The translations under genes and the position numbers were made by a program. This document shows positions 44,108 through 53,848 of a stretch of DNA of 64,000 nt, in pieces; the first letter of the stretch is position 1, and every line of letters starts with the position of its first letter. The notes below the pieces were generated by a model. It saw only the letters and a program-made list of their open reading frames with translations. It was not told the DNA's origin and ran no database searches. Location of the stretch: contig NZ_CP133264.1 of assembly GCF_030915445.1 (NCBI RefSeq), positions 3,505,208 to 3,569,207 of the forward strand, read 5' to 3'. The stretch is from Clostridium sp. OS1-26 (lineage in GTDB: Bacteria; Bacillota; Clostridia; Clostridiales; Clostridiaceae).

Positions 44108-46155
44108 TATTTTGCTAAATTAATTCTTAAAGTTTCTCCAATTACTCCTGACCCACCAAAAATAATTTGATTTACAAAGCTTTTTCCGTCAATATAAGCT
44201 TTTTGATTTTTAATATCTCCATTTATAAGAATAACAGGAGAACCATATTTCGCAGCATACACACTGCCAGCTAAAGCATCTGGGAAATTCTCACCAGAGG
44301 CAAAGGTTACAGTATTACTAGCTAAATCAAAATATTTAGCTATATTTAAGGATGTCTCATATCTGTCGCTTCCCCAAATTCTAGCTATACTACCTTCAGA
44401 AAGATTAGCTATGCTTTTAATTTGTTCTTTTATACTATCAGATATAGCGCCAGTTCCTCCTATGATATATACCTTAGAAGGTTTAACCTTTTTAATAGTT
44501 TCTATAGCAGAATCTGATAAAGAATTACTGTCTGATAAAACAATTGGATATCCTTTTGAAGCAGCTACTGTTGAAATACTTAGACCATCTGCAAATACAT
44601 TTCCACCAGCTATAACTAAAGGAGTATCTTCTTTTGCATTTATTTCATCATTTATAATTTTTATAGTTTCATATTTTGAGCTACCACTAAGTCTTTTTAC
44701 GTTTGAGTAGCCTAAATTATTTAAGCTATTTACTATATCGTTATTTACTTCCTTTTCATCGCCTAAAATACATACTGTACCATCCTTAGTCAAATGATTC
44801 TTTATATATTCTATAGTTTTCGTATTTTCAGAAGCAGAGTTACCACTTAAAAGTATAGGAGCATCTAGTTTTTTAGCTAAAACACTTCCGCTTAGGGCAT
44901 TTGGGAAGTTATAGCCTGAAGTGATAACTACACTGTTGACACTTCCGTTATTAACGCCTTCTGCAATTTTCATAGCTGTTTCAAATCTATCTTGTCCACT
45001 TAACCTTGTACTTGAATATTTTTTGCCACTAGCAGGTGTCCAGTTGTTTATCAAAGATTGGGCAACATTTTCATCATTAATAATTTGTCCACTGTATTCC
45101 TGTGAACAAGCTTTCCATTCGTTAAAAGTTAATGTCTTATCGTATCTGTTTGTTACTATTCCATTAACCTTATAGTAGGTATTATTATCAAAAGAGTTAT
45201 CTATTGAGCTTTCATCAGATAACTGAATATTATAGTTGCTGTATCTGCTTAAAAATAGGTTATTTCTAAAGTAATTTTTAACGGCACCTTCTAACATGTA
45301 TATGTCGTCAAAAGCATTTCCATAAAATACATTATTATATATGTAATTGTTAGTAGCATTGCTGCCGATGGCTATACCATAAGCATGATTATTATATAAA
45401 AAGTTATTTGTAATTGTGCAATCACTGCCGCCATTAGGGGCTCCGTACATTTGTATAGCAGCTCCTGCATTATCATGAATCTTGTTTCCGCTAAAAGTCC
45501 AGTTTGAAACGCCATAACCTATGTATATTCCATGATCCTTTGGCTTATTTATTTTTAAACCTACATTATATATTTCACAGTTCTTAACAGTACAATTATT
45601 TGAGTTATTCTCTCCATATATTCCAGAGGTTCCAACAGGTCTATATTCAGGATAATCTAAGTCATGTATTTTTAAGTTACTTAGTTCAATATTACTTGAG
45701 TTGTATACATATACTCCTGCACCTGTATAATCTTTCATTTCTATACCTTCAACTCTCCAATAAGAAACTCCGTTAAAAGTTATTGCATCTACACCATCTT
45801 TGCCAAACATAATCTTAGCATTGTTTCCACTCATTACAACAGTTTCACCAGGATAATTTTTTATTGTATACCAGGCGGTACTTGAACCAGGTTTCTTATT
45901 TTTACTTAATACATCTGTAGTTTCGACATAAGTTCCTTCTCTTATTAAAAGAGTGTCACCAGGTTCCATAGCATATATGCCTTCTTGAATACTTGGAAAA
46001 GGATTATCTATACTTCCCCAAGGCGCTTGTTTATTTCCCTTAGTTTGAGATACATAATAGGTTTTGCCAGTTCCTTCAGCATGAACATTAAAAGAAGTAA
46101 CTTGTAAACATATAAAGAATAAAGTTACTGTAATAAAAGTAGAAAGTTTTCGCAT
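44107..46155 (-). CDS. Surface protein with right-handed beta-helix and three CWB2 repeats
   Basis: A 682-residue exported protein: signal peptide (about 1-27, ending FNVHAEG), a DUF1565-like start (TYYVSQTKGNKQAPWGSIDNPFPSIQEGI), a parallel beta-helix with Asn-rich turns (about 60-350, pectate-lyase-like), then three CWB2 repeats beginning RLSGQDRFETA, RLSGSSKYETI and RIWGSDRYETS. The helix domain probably binds or cleaves a polysaccharide; CWB2 attaches it to the wall. ATG start with a GGGGG-type ribosome site. Substrate unknown. Confidence 0.88.
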   Translation of the reverse strand: MRKLSTFITVTLFFICLQVTSFNVHAEGTGKTYYVSQTKGNKQAPWGSIDNPFPSIQEGIYAMEPGDTLLIREGTYVETTDVLSKNKKPGSSTAWYTIKNYPGETVVMSGNNAKIMFGKDGVDAITFNGVSYWRVEGIEMKDYTGAGVYVYNSSNIELSNLKIHDLDYPEYRPVGTSGIYGENNSNNCTVKNCEIYNVGLKINKPKDHGIYIGYGVSNWTFSGNKIHDNAGAAIQMYGAPNGGSDCTITNNFLYNNHAYGIAIGSNATNNYIYNNVFYGNAFDDIYMLEGAVKNYFRNNLFLSRYSNYNIQLSDESSIDNSFDNNTYYKVNGIVTNRYDKTLTFNEWKACSQEYSGQIINDENVAQSLINNWTPASGKKYSSTRLSGQDRFETAMKIAEGVNNGSVNSVVITSGYNFPNALSGSVLAKKLDAPILLSGNSASENTKTIEYIKNHLTKDGTVCILGDEKEVNNDIVNSLNNLGYSNVKRLSGSSKYETIKIINDEINAKEDTPLVIAGGNVFADGLSISTVAASKGYPIVLSDSNSLSDSAIETIKKVKPSKVYIIGGTGAISDSIKEQIKSIANLSEGSIARIWGSDRYETSLNIAKYFDLASNTVTFASGENFPDALAGSVYAAKYGSPVILINGDIKNQKAYIDGKSFVNQIIFGGSGVIGETLRINLAK

Positions 46156-46236
46156 AATTATTCCCCCTCATATAATGCAAAGTATTTAATGATAATATAA
46201 TTTTACTAAGCTTTTCATAAATTCACAAGTTTTTAC

Positions 46237-46270
46237 GAAAAAGGTGGTGAATATACTTATTTCACCACCT
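46237..46270 (-). terminator. Intrinsic terminator after the DUF4153-like gene
   Basis: Minus strand: AGGTGGTGAA / TTCACCACCT followed by TTTTT. Confidence 0.7.
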
Positions 46271-46276
46271 GAAATT

Positions 46277-47788
46277 TTATTTGATTTTAACAAGCATATA
46301 GAACTCGATTCCTTTAGCATCAACATTTCCAGTTGATGGGTTTTTATTGCCAGATATGTTTAAGAATATAAATTTAACTTTAATTTTTTCATTTTCCTCA
46401 ATTAAAGTCATTTCTTCAGAAGACAGTGAATTTTCCTTTGAAAATAGTCCATGTTTATCAATGAGATTCTTTACAAAAGAATTTAAATTTTTGCTATAAG
46501 CCTCAATTCCTTTGTAATTAACTTTTACAACTGCGGTTTCATAATTATATGAAGCTGTCAAAGGATAACTTGATGCGTTAACGCGATTATTAAGAGTTCT
46601 TGTATCAAAGAGGTAATCATATCCACTTATATCTAGTGCATTTTCTGATTGATTTCTCATAAAAGTGAAGTATTCTCCAGTAGGACCGTAGCTTGGGGCT
46701 ACAAAAGAAAATCCAAATACCTTATCCATATCATCTAATTTGAAATTTTGTGGAAGATATTTAACATCTTTAAAGCTGTGATTCCTATTAAAATAATCAA
46801 GTATACTACTTATTTCAGCTTTATCTTCCTTAGGAATATCAGGAGAACTTTGCAGTTTTCCATCTTTAAGTATGTTATCTTTTATAAGAATTTTTTCAAG
46901 TCTGTTATTTTGACTCATCTTTGAAATGGAATAGCTGCTAAGAGGACCAAATACAGAAATTAAAGTGACTATAGAAAGTGTAAGAGGAATTATTATATTC
47001 CTATGTTTTTTAGTAAAGGATAAATAAAGCATCATTGAAAATAACCATACTCCTAAAATAACAACAAAATATCTTCTTTCTGTTACGCCATAAGCATTTA
47101 TTCTTATACCTATGGAATTAAACATCATTATAAGAAGTGGCAGAATGATTTTAGGAGAAAACTTTAAAAATTTGTTTTGCCATGGATTTTCATCCTTTAT
47201 AGGGGTAATAGAGAATAATACTATTGTAACAATAACTGAATACCACAGAACCAGATGAGAAACTATGCCAATTGGCCAATGTGCTGTTATTATTATTTTT
47301 CCAAAGTATATATATAGTATTATTGTGTATGCTGTCAAAAGTGGCATTACAATATATAAAAGCAGTATCCTCAGAAGCTTTGGATAAGATTTTATAGTTA
47401 GTTCTTGATTCTTAAGTGGTATTCCAGAAAGAAAATATGATACTGCAAAGATAAAAACTACAAAAAGCCATGTATAGTAGTAGACTTTACCTAAAATTTT
47501 TATCCCAAGAAGTTTATCTATTGTAAATAAAATTGCAGAAAGCCCTAAGTATAATACAATTGAATAGATTATAGTGATAAAAAATCCTGTAAATACAGTT
47601 ATAATGTACATTTCAAATTGTTCTTTTTTAAGAAGATGTGGTATAAAAAGAAACCATAGATATAGTGCAAGACTTACAGCAATGTATCTAGTAATAGGCA
47701 CCATTTCTCTAGTTTTTAGAAATAAGAAGTAATAAAGAATTAGAAATAAAGAGCCACCTATATAAGCTAGAAGGAGCTTATAAATACT
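46277..47788 (-). CDS. DUF4153-like membrane protein, main part (frame broken)
   Basis: A polytopic membrane protein with about ten helices, followed by a C-terminal soluble domain (about the last 180 residues, charged, with Asp/Asn-rich blocks). The pattern fits the DUF4153 family, whose role is unknown. The frame is open from about 47788 (SIYKLLLAYIGG onward), while the first good ATG is 47704. The N-terminal 75 residues are encoded just upstream in another frame; one added A in the run opposite 47788-47793 gives a 578-residue protein. Confidence 0.75.
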   Translation of the reverse strand, partial: SIYKLLLAYIGGSLFLILYYFLFLKTREMVPITRYIAVSLALYLWFLFIPHLLKKEQFEMYIITVFTGFFITIIYSIVLYLGLSAILFTIDKLLGIKILGKVYYYTWLFVVFIFAVSYFLSGIPLKNQELTIKSYPKLLRILLLYIVMPLLTAYTIILYIYFGKIIITAHWPIGIVSHLVLWYSVIVTIVLFSITPIKDENPWQNKFLKFSPKIILPLLIMMFNSIGIRINAYGVTERRYFVVILGVWLFSMMLYLSFTKKHRNIIIPLTLSIVTLISVFGPLSSYSISKMSQNNRLEKILIKDNILKDGKLQSSPDIPKEDKAEISSILDYFNRNHSFKDVKYLPQNFKLDDMDKVFGFSFVAPSYGPTGEYFTFMRNQSENALDISGYDYLFDTRTLNNRVNASSYPLTASYNYETAVVKVNYKGIEAYSKNLNSFVKNLIDKHGLFSKENSLSSEEMTLIEENEKIKVKFIFLNISGNKNPSTGNVDAKGIEFYMLVKIK

Positions 47789-48012
47789 TTTTTCCTCTTT
47801 TTCTCAAAGAAAAGCTTTATACAAAGTGAAAGGGGAATTCCAAGAGCAAGGGTCATAGCTATTCTAGCTAAGGTGTCCTCTTTTAAATTAGTTTCTGATA
47901 TTACTATAAGTACAGCAGCAACAGATGCTGAAAATAATATGGCAAATGGAAATCTCTTAATACTTAAATATAATCCAGATAAGATATTTCTGATATATTT
48001 TACAATCTTCAT
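47767..48012 (-). CDS. DUF4153-like membrane protein, N-terminal part (frame broken)
   Basis: An 81-residue reading frame with two hydrophobic segments (about 20-38 and 48-66) and a strong AGGAGGT ribosome site before its ATG. After FFEKKRKK it runs out of frame at a six-A run and ends six codons later. The next frame continues with SIYKLLLAYIGG, a natural third helix. It is best read as the start of the 46277 gene rather than a separate small protein. Confidence 0.75.
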   Translation of the reverse strand: MKIVKYIRNILSGLYLSIKRFPFAILFSASVAAVLIVISETNLKEDTLARIAMTLALGIPLSLCIKLFFEKKRKKVFISSF

Positions 48013-48029
48013 AAAGACCTCCTATTAAG

Positions 48030-48086
48030 TGATTTTTAGGCTCAGATGGTTTGCCTATAAGGATTACTTTCTTCATCTGAGCCTTA
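48030..48086 (+). repeat. R3 hairpin element, copy b
   Basis: AGGCTCAGATG / CATCTGAGCCT, a perfect 11-bp stem, with loop text TTTGCCTATAAGGA similar to copy a at 11069-11122. The shared loop as well as the stem marks these as related copies. Confidence 0.6.
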
Positions 48087-48120
48087 GAAGAACTTATCTA
48101 GAGATATATTATACGTTATT

Positions 48121-48143
48121 TCCCATCACAGGGTGTGATGGGA
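48121..48143. other. GC-rich perfect hairpin
   Basis: TCCCATCACA-ggg-TGTGATGGGA, 10-bp arms and a 3-base loop, unusual in this AT-rich gap. No T-run on either side. It could be an operator, an RNA processing hairpin or a terminator without a tail. Confidence 0.45.
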
Positions 48144-48251
48144 GTGTTACAGATGGTATCTATCGGACAATTATAGTTTTAGGTTAATTTTTATATTAGA
48201 TTTAGCATTAATACAATATTATATGGAAATCACATTTACTGCAATATAATT

Positions 48252-48794
48252 TTATTCATCACTGTTTTCAGAATCTGTAGTAAGTTCACCACAGTCTTTA
48301 ATAGTGCCCTGAGGAATATAAGCCCTGTAAAAATACCTGCTCTGTGTTTTTAACACCTTGTTTTTATCTTCTTTAGTATAGGTTCTTGTATAGGCTTTAA
48401 CAGTTCCAGGTTTTTCAGTAGAATTATTTGATGAAACATAAACTATTTCGATCTCCTTTTCGGGCACATCTACGTTATTTGATTTTTCACCATTCTTTTC
48501 TGCTTGAAAAATATAGTGAACCTCGCCTTTTAGCACACCTTTCCCGAGATAAAAGCCTTCAACAGAAACTAAGTTGCAGCTGTCAACTAACTTCTCATTT
48601 TTTAGTGTGTAGCCTACAAGATTTTCGTCATCCTTTTTTTCTTTAGATTGCTTAACTGTATATATTCCTATAGCAATGAATATAGCTAAAAAAAATATTG
48701 CTACTTTTTTAATTGTCCTTATGGAACCATCTAGTTCAGCTGATTTTGATCTTGATAATGTAACATTACTTAAAGGTTTATCTTTTTTACTCAT
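48252..48794 (-). CDS. Single-pass membrane protein of unknown function
   Basis: 180 residues: a cytoplasmic N-terminus (about 1-28), one membrane helix (about 29-46, VAIFFLAIFIAIGIYTV), and an extracellular domain of about 130 residues rich in beta-forming residues, with two cysteines (VDSCNLV and IKDCGEL) that could form a disulfide. ATG start behind GAGGAG, 15 bases after the restored end of the ATP-grasp gene, so probably in the same operon. No family recognised. Confidence 0.7.
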   Translation of the reverse strand: MSKKDKPLSNVTLSRSKSAELDGSIRTIKKVAIFFLAIFIAIGIYTVKQSKEKKDDENLVGYTLKNEKLVDSCNLVSVEGFYLGKGVLKGEVHYIFQAEKNGEKSNNVDVPEKEIEIVYVSSNNSTEKPGTVKAYTRTYTKEDKNKVLKTQSRYFYRAYIPQGTIKDCGELTTDSENSDE

Positions 48795-48809
48795 AAAAAT
48801 CTCCTCATG

Positions 48810-51250
48810 CTATTCTAAAAATATTGGTGTATATATACAAGAATTTGTAGTAATTAATTCCCCAAGTCTAGTATACACTCCACAAAACTTATCGCCAGAT
48901 ATATAAGTTCCTATTATTGGATATAATAGCTTCTTATCTTCACCTGTAGTACAATAACTAACATAGTCTAGAGGTCTAATATCTTCTCTTTTTGAAATAC
49001 AAAATCATATTCAGGTTCTTCAAAAACATCACAACCAAGCAGAACTCCATTACCTTCTCTATCCAGTAGAGGTTTTAGGCATATATCAACAGTGTTTAAG
49101 TTTTCTACATCAAAGGATGTTTGAGTTATATACTTATCAATTAAATTAGCATCTTCTTCGGAGAAGAAGCCTTGTGATTTTAGTTCGAAAATTAGTGCTA
49201 GAAATGCCTTAGACTGGGTTATTATAGTATGTGGAGGATTTATACTTAAGGTATTAAACTCCAGAGCTTTAAGTATTTGTTCATTTCCATCTTTTAAAAA
49301 CCAATCTAAAGGGTAATATCTAAATACAGCATCCATAGGTTCACCATATAAATATAGTTTATCCGCATGGACTTTAACATCAAAAATGTTTCCCATCGTG
49401 ATATTATAAGGCAGACTTTTAACTAAGTTATATATAACACTGGTATTATACCAATCCTCATAATAGGTACTGGATAGAATAGCTATATTGTTTATTTTCT
49501 TCACCTTTTCATAATCTTTTATTATTTTATGGAATTCATTCTTTAATAGATATTCCATATTTTCATTTGGATTTTCATATTTGATATTTAACTCTTCTTT
49601 TATAATTTTGCTTATGTTTATACTTTCTACCAGACCAGCTGGGGTTTCTGAATTAAACTCTAAAAGTTTCCACTGTCCTCTGCTGTTAAGGCACCAATCC
49701 ATTCTTCCTAGAAAAGCAAGAGAGTCTGTATAGTTCTGAACAGCTAAGTTATCTAAACCGTAAATTCCTAATATAGGTGAAAAAGTATCAATATTATCAA
49801 TAACTAATTTTTGAGCCTTTTTAAAAATATGACAAAGGGCTTCTGATGCATTTTTTAATTCTAAAAATTTATTTTTATCTATTAAAAGACTATCTAATCC
49901 AATATATTCCTTATCTCTAAAATACCTTCCTGTAAAGCCAGATTCCATCATAGACCTATCTGTTATTCTGTCCCATACTTTTTTTCTGCACAGAAGGTTT
50001 GGTTTAACAATTTTTAAAGGATTTTCGGCTAACCCTATAGGAGTTATCCAAGTACTTTCGTCGCAAGTGAGATAGCTTTCATTCCATCTTGTACAAAAGC
50101 CTTTAACCTTTCCTTCTATGAGGTAAACTCCAAAGTTTCCAAAGGCTTCTTTAGGTATAAGGCGATGTTTGGAAGCAGCAGTTATTGAATCTTTATGAAT
50201 AGGACAGAATTCTTGTAATATAAAATTATTGCTTTTCTCCAGTACATAGTTTATAATCTCCAGCCATTCTTCTCCGCTATAAAGAACCCCTATAAATACA
50301 TCTTCACTATATCTTCCGTATACTGGTTTTAATACGTATTTATCCTTATCATTTATAACTTCATTGACATACTCTTTTTTGAAAGGCACAGTATAAGGAA
50401 TAGTTTTTTGTATTACTTCTTTTTCAATATTTGTTAACCTATTATCGTTAGTTGAAACAAGGTTCCATAAAAAAGAGAATAAATTTTTACATTGACCTAC
50501 AATAATTCTTGGATCATTTAATATAAGTATTTTTTCTTTATCATATAAATCTAGTATAGCTTCTATATCTGTTACTTCATCTAAATGCTCTGTAGGGAAT
50601 TGCCTTAGTATTATATCTATCTTTTCTTTGCCAAAGGCAAGAAGTTTGTCATTTACTACTTTCAAGTTTTTAGGCCCAACAGCTATGAAATGAAAATTAC
50701 TATCCTCTAGCAGTTCATTGTATAAATAGGAAAGTCTAGATTCTTCTAGGTGGCAAGGGTCTATTAATATAGCAGTATTAAATGTTCTTTTTTCTTTAAA
50801 GAACTGAGAGGATATACTTTTATAGGAGTTGATAAAGCTTTCCTTAAAACCTTTATTAATATTATTTTCGGCATATAGATATTCGCTTGCTAGTATTTCT
50901 CTTTGAGCACAGGGTTTATCATAATTAAATTCGGAGAAAAAGATGCCACCATCTTCTCTTATAAAACCATCAAATCGAGTCCAAAATACAGGACTTAAAG
51001 GAACCTTTAGATTTAAAATATCTCTTCTATAATTGAAGTCAGGTATAAAATCTATAAAGTCACTAAAGCTAGTATTAATATTTGCAACTATCCTTTGTAT
51101 TAAAATATCCAGTATTTCCGCTGAGTCTTTCATACTTTGTGCAATTTCCTTTTCTAAATAAAAGGGAGCAGGAGAAAATATACTATCTTTTCTTCTGCTA
51201 TCTATCATATAATAATCAAATAATAATTTATCCGTTAAAGATTCATACAT
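48810..51250 (-). CDS. Double glutathionylspermidine-synthase-like ATP-grasp protein (frame broken near the 3' end)
   Basis: Two modules in tandem. The first (about 1-390) holds FSEFNYDKPCAQREI, the ATP-grasp block YVLKPVYGRYSEDVFIG, LQEFCPI and FGVYLIEGKVKGF. The second (about 400-813) holds GRMDWCLNSRGQWKLLEFNSETPAG and LEFNTLSINPPHTIITQSK. The family joins amines or peptides by ATP-driven amide bonds. The uninterrupted frame ends at 48968; its last six codons are abnormal, while the -1 frame continues with YPIIGTYISGDKFCGVYTR, the expected family C-terminus, to TAG at 48810. One added A in the run opposite 48989-48993 gives 813 residues. ATG start. It follows a lipoprotein gene, like the YgiB/YgiC pairs of enterobacteria. 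Confidence 0.85.
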
Positions 51251-51272
51251 AATTCATCATCTCCTGTTATAA

Positions 51273-51647
51273 TTAGCCTGCTACACTACCAGCATGTACT
51301 CCTGAATATCCTCCTGAAGAAGAGGGAGTTGTCCACGCATGCCAGCCGCTAGAAGATTCATTCGACACAGTAGAGTTTCCACTGCTGCTTTTGTTAGATG
51401 AATTAAATATAAAAGGAGAGGAACTGTGATAGTAACCGCCTCCACCACCGCCAGTATAACCACTTTGCTGCTCTTTTTCTTCATCCTTATCCTTATCCTT
51501 GTTAACATTCTGATTTTGATTTGTAGAGTTTTTTACTGTATTGTTAGAAGAACTGCAGCCTGATAAGGCTATAGGGTTAACCATAACCATAGATACAGCT
51601 AAGGTTAACGCAGCAGATTTCTGTTTCCATGAATTGTTCTTATCCAT
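51273..51647 (-). CDS. Gly/Ser-rich lipoprotein
   Basis: 124 residues: a signal peptide with lipobox ALSGC (Cys about 31), a Lys/Asp/Glu linker, then a low-complexity C-terminus rich in Gly, Ser, Tyr and His (YTGGGGGGYYHSSSP; SGWHAWTTPSSSGGYSG). This resembles the C-termini of YgiB/DUF1190 proteins, which also neighbour ATP-grasp genes. It may therefore be the substrate of the downstream enzyme (inference). ATG at 51647; an in-frame TTG at 51665 overlaps the ribosome site. Confidence 0.75.
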   Translation of the reverse strand: MDKNNSWKQKSAALTLAVSMVMVNPIALSGCSSSNNTVKNSTNQNQNVNKDKDKDEEKEQQSGYTGGGGGGYYHSSSPFIFNSSNKSSSGNSTVSNESSSGWHAWTTPSSSGGYSGVHAGSVAG

Positions 51648-51651
51648 AATA

Positions 51652-52299
51652 TTAACATTCTCCAATCTTACACTTGCTTACTTTAATATCAAAATGCTCC
51701 AGATAATCAAGATAACAATTTATATCTTCTTTTATTTTATCAGAGTAAATATAAACGGCCTTTGAATAACAAAGTTCTTTTAACAATTCTACATTTGGCA
51801 TATCTTCTTCTGTAGTTTCGTATTGGTTGTTAAATGAATTTTTCTCAGTACCATCAGATTCCAATAAGTATCTTCCACTATCTAATATGAAGATATATCC
51901 CTTAGAATCAATACTATTTAATTTATCCCCGCAAAGAAGTAAATTACCTATAAGTTTCTTGCTGCCTATTAATCCATACGGATGAAAAAGCAGATTGAGC
52001 GTTAGTATAGGTTTAATATTTAAATTATTTTGAAGTAAATATCCTAATAATACACTTTGATGTCCTGGTATATCTAAAAGAAAAATGGTATCTGATGTAT
52101 TATTTGAAGCTATTATTGCCTTAATCTTATCATACATTATATTTTCTTCTAGAGAAATAGAAGGATACTCTAATTCAAAATCTGGATAATTCTTCAAAGA
52201 TACAAAGGTTGTTGATTTAAGGAAACATTCGAAGGCATTTGTACCTTCCCTCCATTTTAAATATACAGGATATAATTCTAAATCCTTTAAAAAACTCAA
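51652..52299 (-). CDS. Protein of unknown function in the ATP-grasp operon
   Basis: 215 residues with no signal peptide. The middle alternates hydrophobic strands and helices in a Rossmann-like manner (DTIFLLDIPGHQSVLLGYLLQN, KPILTLNLLFHPYGLIG, YIFILDSGRYLL). TTG start behind AGGAGGG. Its stop lies 5 bases before the lipoprotein start, so the two are tightly coupled. No family recognised. Confidence 0.65.
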   Translation of the reverse strand: MSFLKDLELYPVYLKWREGTNAFECFLKSTTFVSLKNYPDFELEYPSISLEENIMYDKIKAIIASNNTSDTIFLLDIPGHQSVLLGYLLQNNLNIKPILTLNLLFHPYGLIGSKKLIGNLLLCGDKLNSIDSKGYIFILDSGRYLLESDGTEKNSFNNQYETTEEDMPNVELLKELCYSKAVYIYSDKIKEDINCYLDYLEHFDIKVSKCKIGEC

Positions 52300-52314
52300 T
52301 TTTAATTTGCCCTC

Positions 52315-52500
52315 CTAGTAAACTACCGCTACGAATTTATTTACATTTATTATATGAGTATAATTGTTAGAATCCTTTATTACTAAAAAACCTTCTCTCT
52401 GAGTTTCAATACTCACATCTTCAATTACTATATCTGGTTCAGAGTTGTTATAAGATTCTATGCTTGTATAAAGATTTAGTGTTTTCTTTTCATTAAACAT
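52315..52500 (-). CDS. Small protein, first gene of the ATP-grasp operon
   Basis: 61 residues, mostly beta-strand-like (EGFLVIKDSNNYTHIINVNKFVAVVY), no cysteine, no membrane segment. ATG start behind GGAGGG, and 15 bases separate it from the next gene. Possibly a small binding or substrate protein. No family recognised. Confidence 0.6.
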   Translation of the reverse strand: MFNEKKTLNLYTSIESYNNSEPDIVIEDVSIETQREGFLVIKDSNNYTHIINVNKFVAVVY

Positions 52501-52912
52501 TTTCTATGTCCCTCCAGTTATATTAAAGTATTACACAATGTTACTATCTTTTATTTATATTATCAATTCTAAATTAATGTTAAATTACTATGAAGAACTG
52601 CATAGTTCTATATTTAGAACAGTTTGTATAACACAAGCTAATAGTTGCTTCTATTATTTTAAACTCTCTTTAGTTTTATTTTATATTTTAACTCTATTTA
52701 ACTAATATTTTAAAAGGCTTGGATAAAATTTGCTATTTACTTTGCATAACTTCTTTTGGTAAAATTAAGTATGATATTTGGTGAAATGTGTCGGTTTTTG
52801 AATAAAAGTTTTTGATTAGAATCATTAGCCAAAAGAAAAATAAACATATTATCACGATAATTAGTTGCATTAAACTATTGATAAGTTAGAAAATGGATAG
52901 GTGATAAATATA
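52501..52912. other. Divergent intergenic region
   Basis: Separates the ATP-grasp operon (minus) and the GGDEF gene (plus). AT-rich, no credible gene or strong hairpin; it must hold the promoters of both. Confidence 0.35.
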
Positions 52913-53815
52913 ATGACTAAAACAATACTTATAGCTGATGATACAAAATTAAATTTAAGAATTCTCATAGATATATTATCAAAAGAGGGATATGCTGTAT
53001 TTGCATGTACTAATGGGTTAAAAGCATTAGAGTTAACTAGTAAAATTAATCCAGACGTAATATTATTAGATATAGTTATGCCCGAGATTGATGGCTTTGA
53101 AGTCTGTAAATTATTAAAAGAAAAGGATGAAAGTAAGGATATACCTATAATAATGGTTACCTCAGAAACTAAAAGTCAAAATATAAAGAAAGCTTTGGAG
53201 CTTGGAGCTTTTGATTATATAAGAAAACCTATAGATGAAGTTGAGGTATTAGCTAGGGTAAACTCTGCATTACGTTTTAAAACTCATCAAGATAAATTGA
53301 AAGAATTAGCCACGAAGGATGGGCTTACTGAGGTTTATAATCATAGAGGACTAATAGAACTATTTGTAAAGGAATATGAGAAGCAATTGGAACTTAAAAA
53401 AGGAATTTGTTTTGCAATGCTTGATATTGATTTTTATAAAAAAATTAACGATAACTTTGGACATATATCTGGAGACATGGTTTTGAGGGAAATTTCATCT
53501 ATTATAAAAAATTCTGTTAGGCGTTGTGATATAGTTGGTAGATATGGAGGAGAAGAATTTGGTATAGTTTTTCCGGATATAGAATTAGGTGAAGCTTTAA
53601 GGTTATGTGAAATGATAAGAAAAAATATTGAGAAATATGAATTTAATGTACGTAATAAATCTATTAGAGTCACAATAAGCATAGGAATATGTTACAAATC
53701 AGCAAAAGAGCATATAAAATATAATGAAATGATAGAAACAGCGGATAAAGCTCTTTATAAGGCCAAAAATAGCGGCCGCAATAAAGTTGAGATTGGAATG
53801 CATACAGAAATATAA
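52913..53815 (+). CDS. Response regulator with GGDEF diguanylate cyclase domain
   Basis: A 300-residue protein: receiver domain (about 5-120; phosphoacceptor Asp in VILLDIVMPEIDGFEV, switch Lys in YIRKPIDE) and GGDEF domain (about 135-298) with active-site GGEEF, so an active cyclase making cyclic di-GMP is predicted. No RxxD inhibitory site stands out before the motif. I take ATG 52913 behind AGGTGA; GTG 52901 overlaps that site. No cognate kinase is beside it. Confidence 0.9.
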   Translation: MTKTILIADDTKLNLRILIDILSKEGYAVFACTNGLKALELTSKINPDVILLDIVMPEIDGFEVCKLLKEKDESKDIPIIMVTSETKSQNIKKALELGAFDYIRKPIDEVEVLARVNSALRFKTHQDKLKELATKDGLTEVYNHRGLIELFVKEYEKQLELKKGICFAMLDIDFYKKINDNFGHISGDMVLREISSIIKNSVRRCDIVGRYGGEEFGIVFPDIELGEALRLCEMIRKNIEKYEFNVRNKSIRVTISIGICYKSAKEHIKYNEMIETADKALYKAKNSGRNKVEIGMHTEI

Positions 53816-53844
53816 CAAGGCATAGAATTAAATTCTATGCCTTG
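53816..53844. terminator. Bidirectional terminator
   Basis: CAAGGCATAGAATT / AAATTCTATGCCTTG, almost perfect, between the convergent GGDEF and glutaredoxin genes. Confidence 0.75.
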
Positions 53845-53848
53845 TTAG

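Noticed and set aside
47767..48012. Independent 81-residue membrane protein
   Set aside because: Its out-of-frame continuation matches the start of the DUF4153-like gene after one added A, so it is treated as the N-terminal part of that gene.
51281..51508. Alternative 75-codon frame inside the lipoprotein gene
   Set aside because: It lies in another frame of the low-complexity Gly/Ser tail; the lipoprotein frame has a signal peptide and lipobox.
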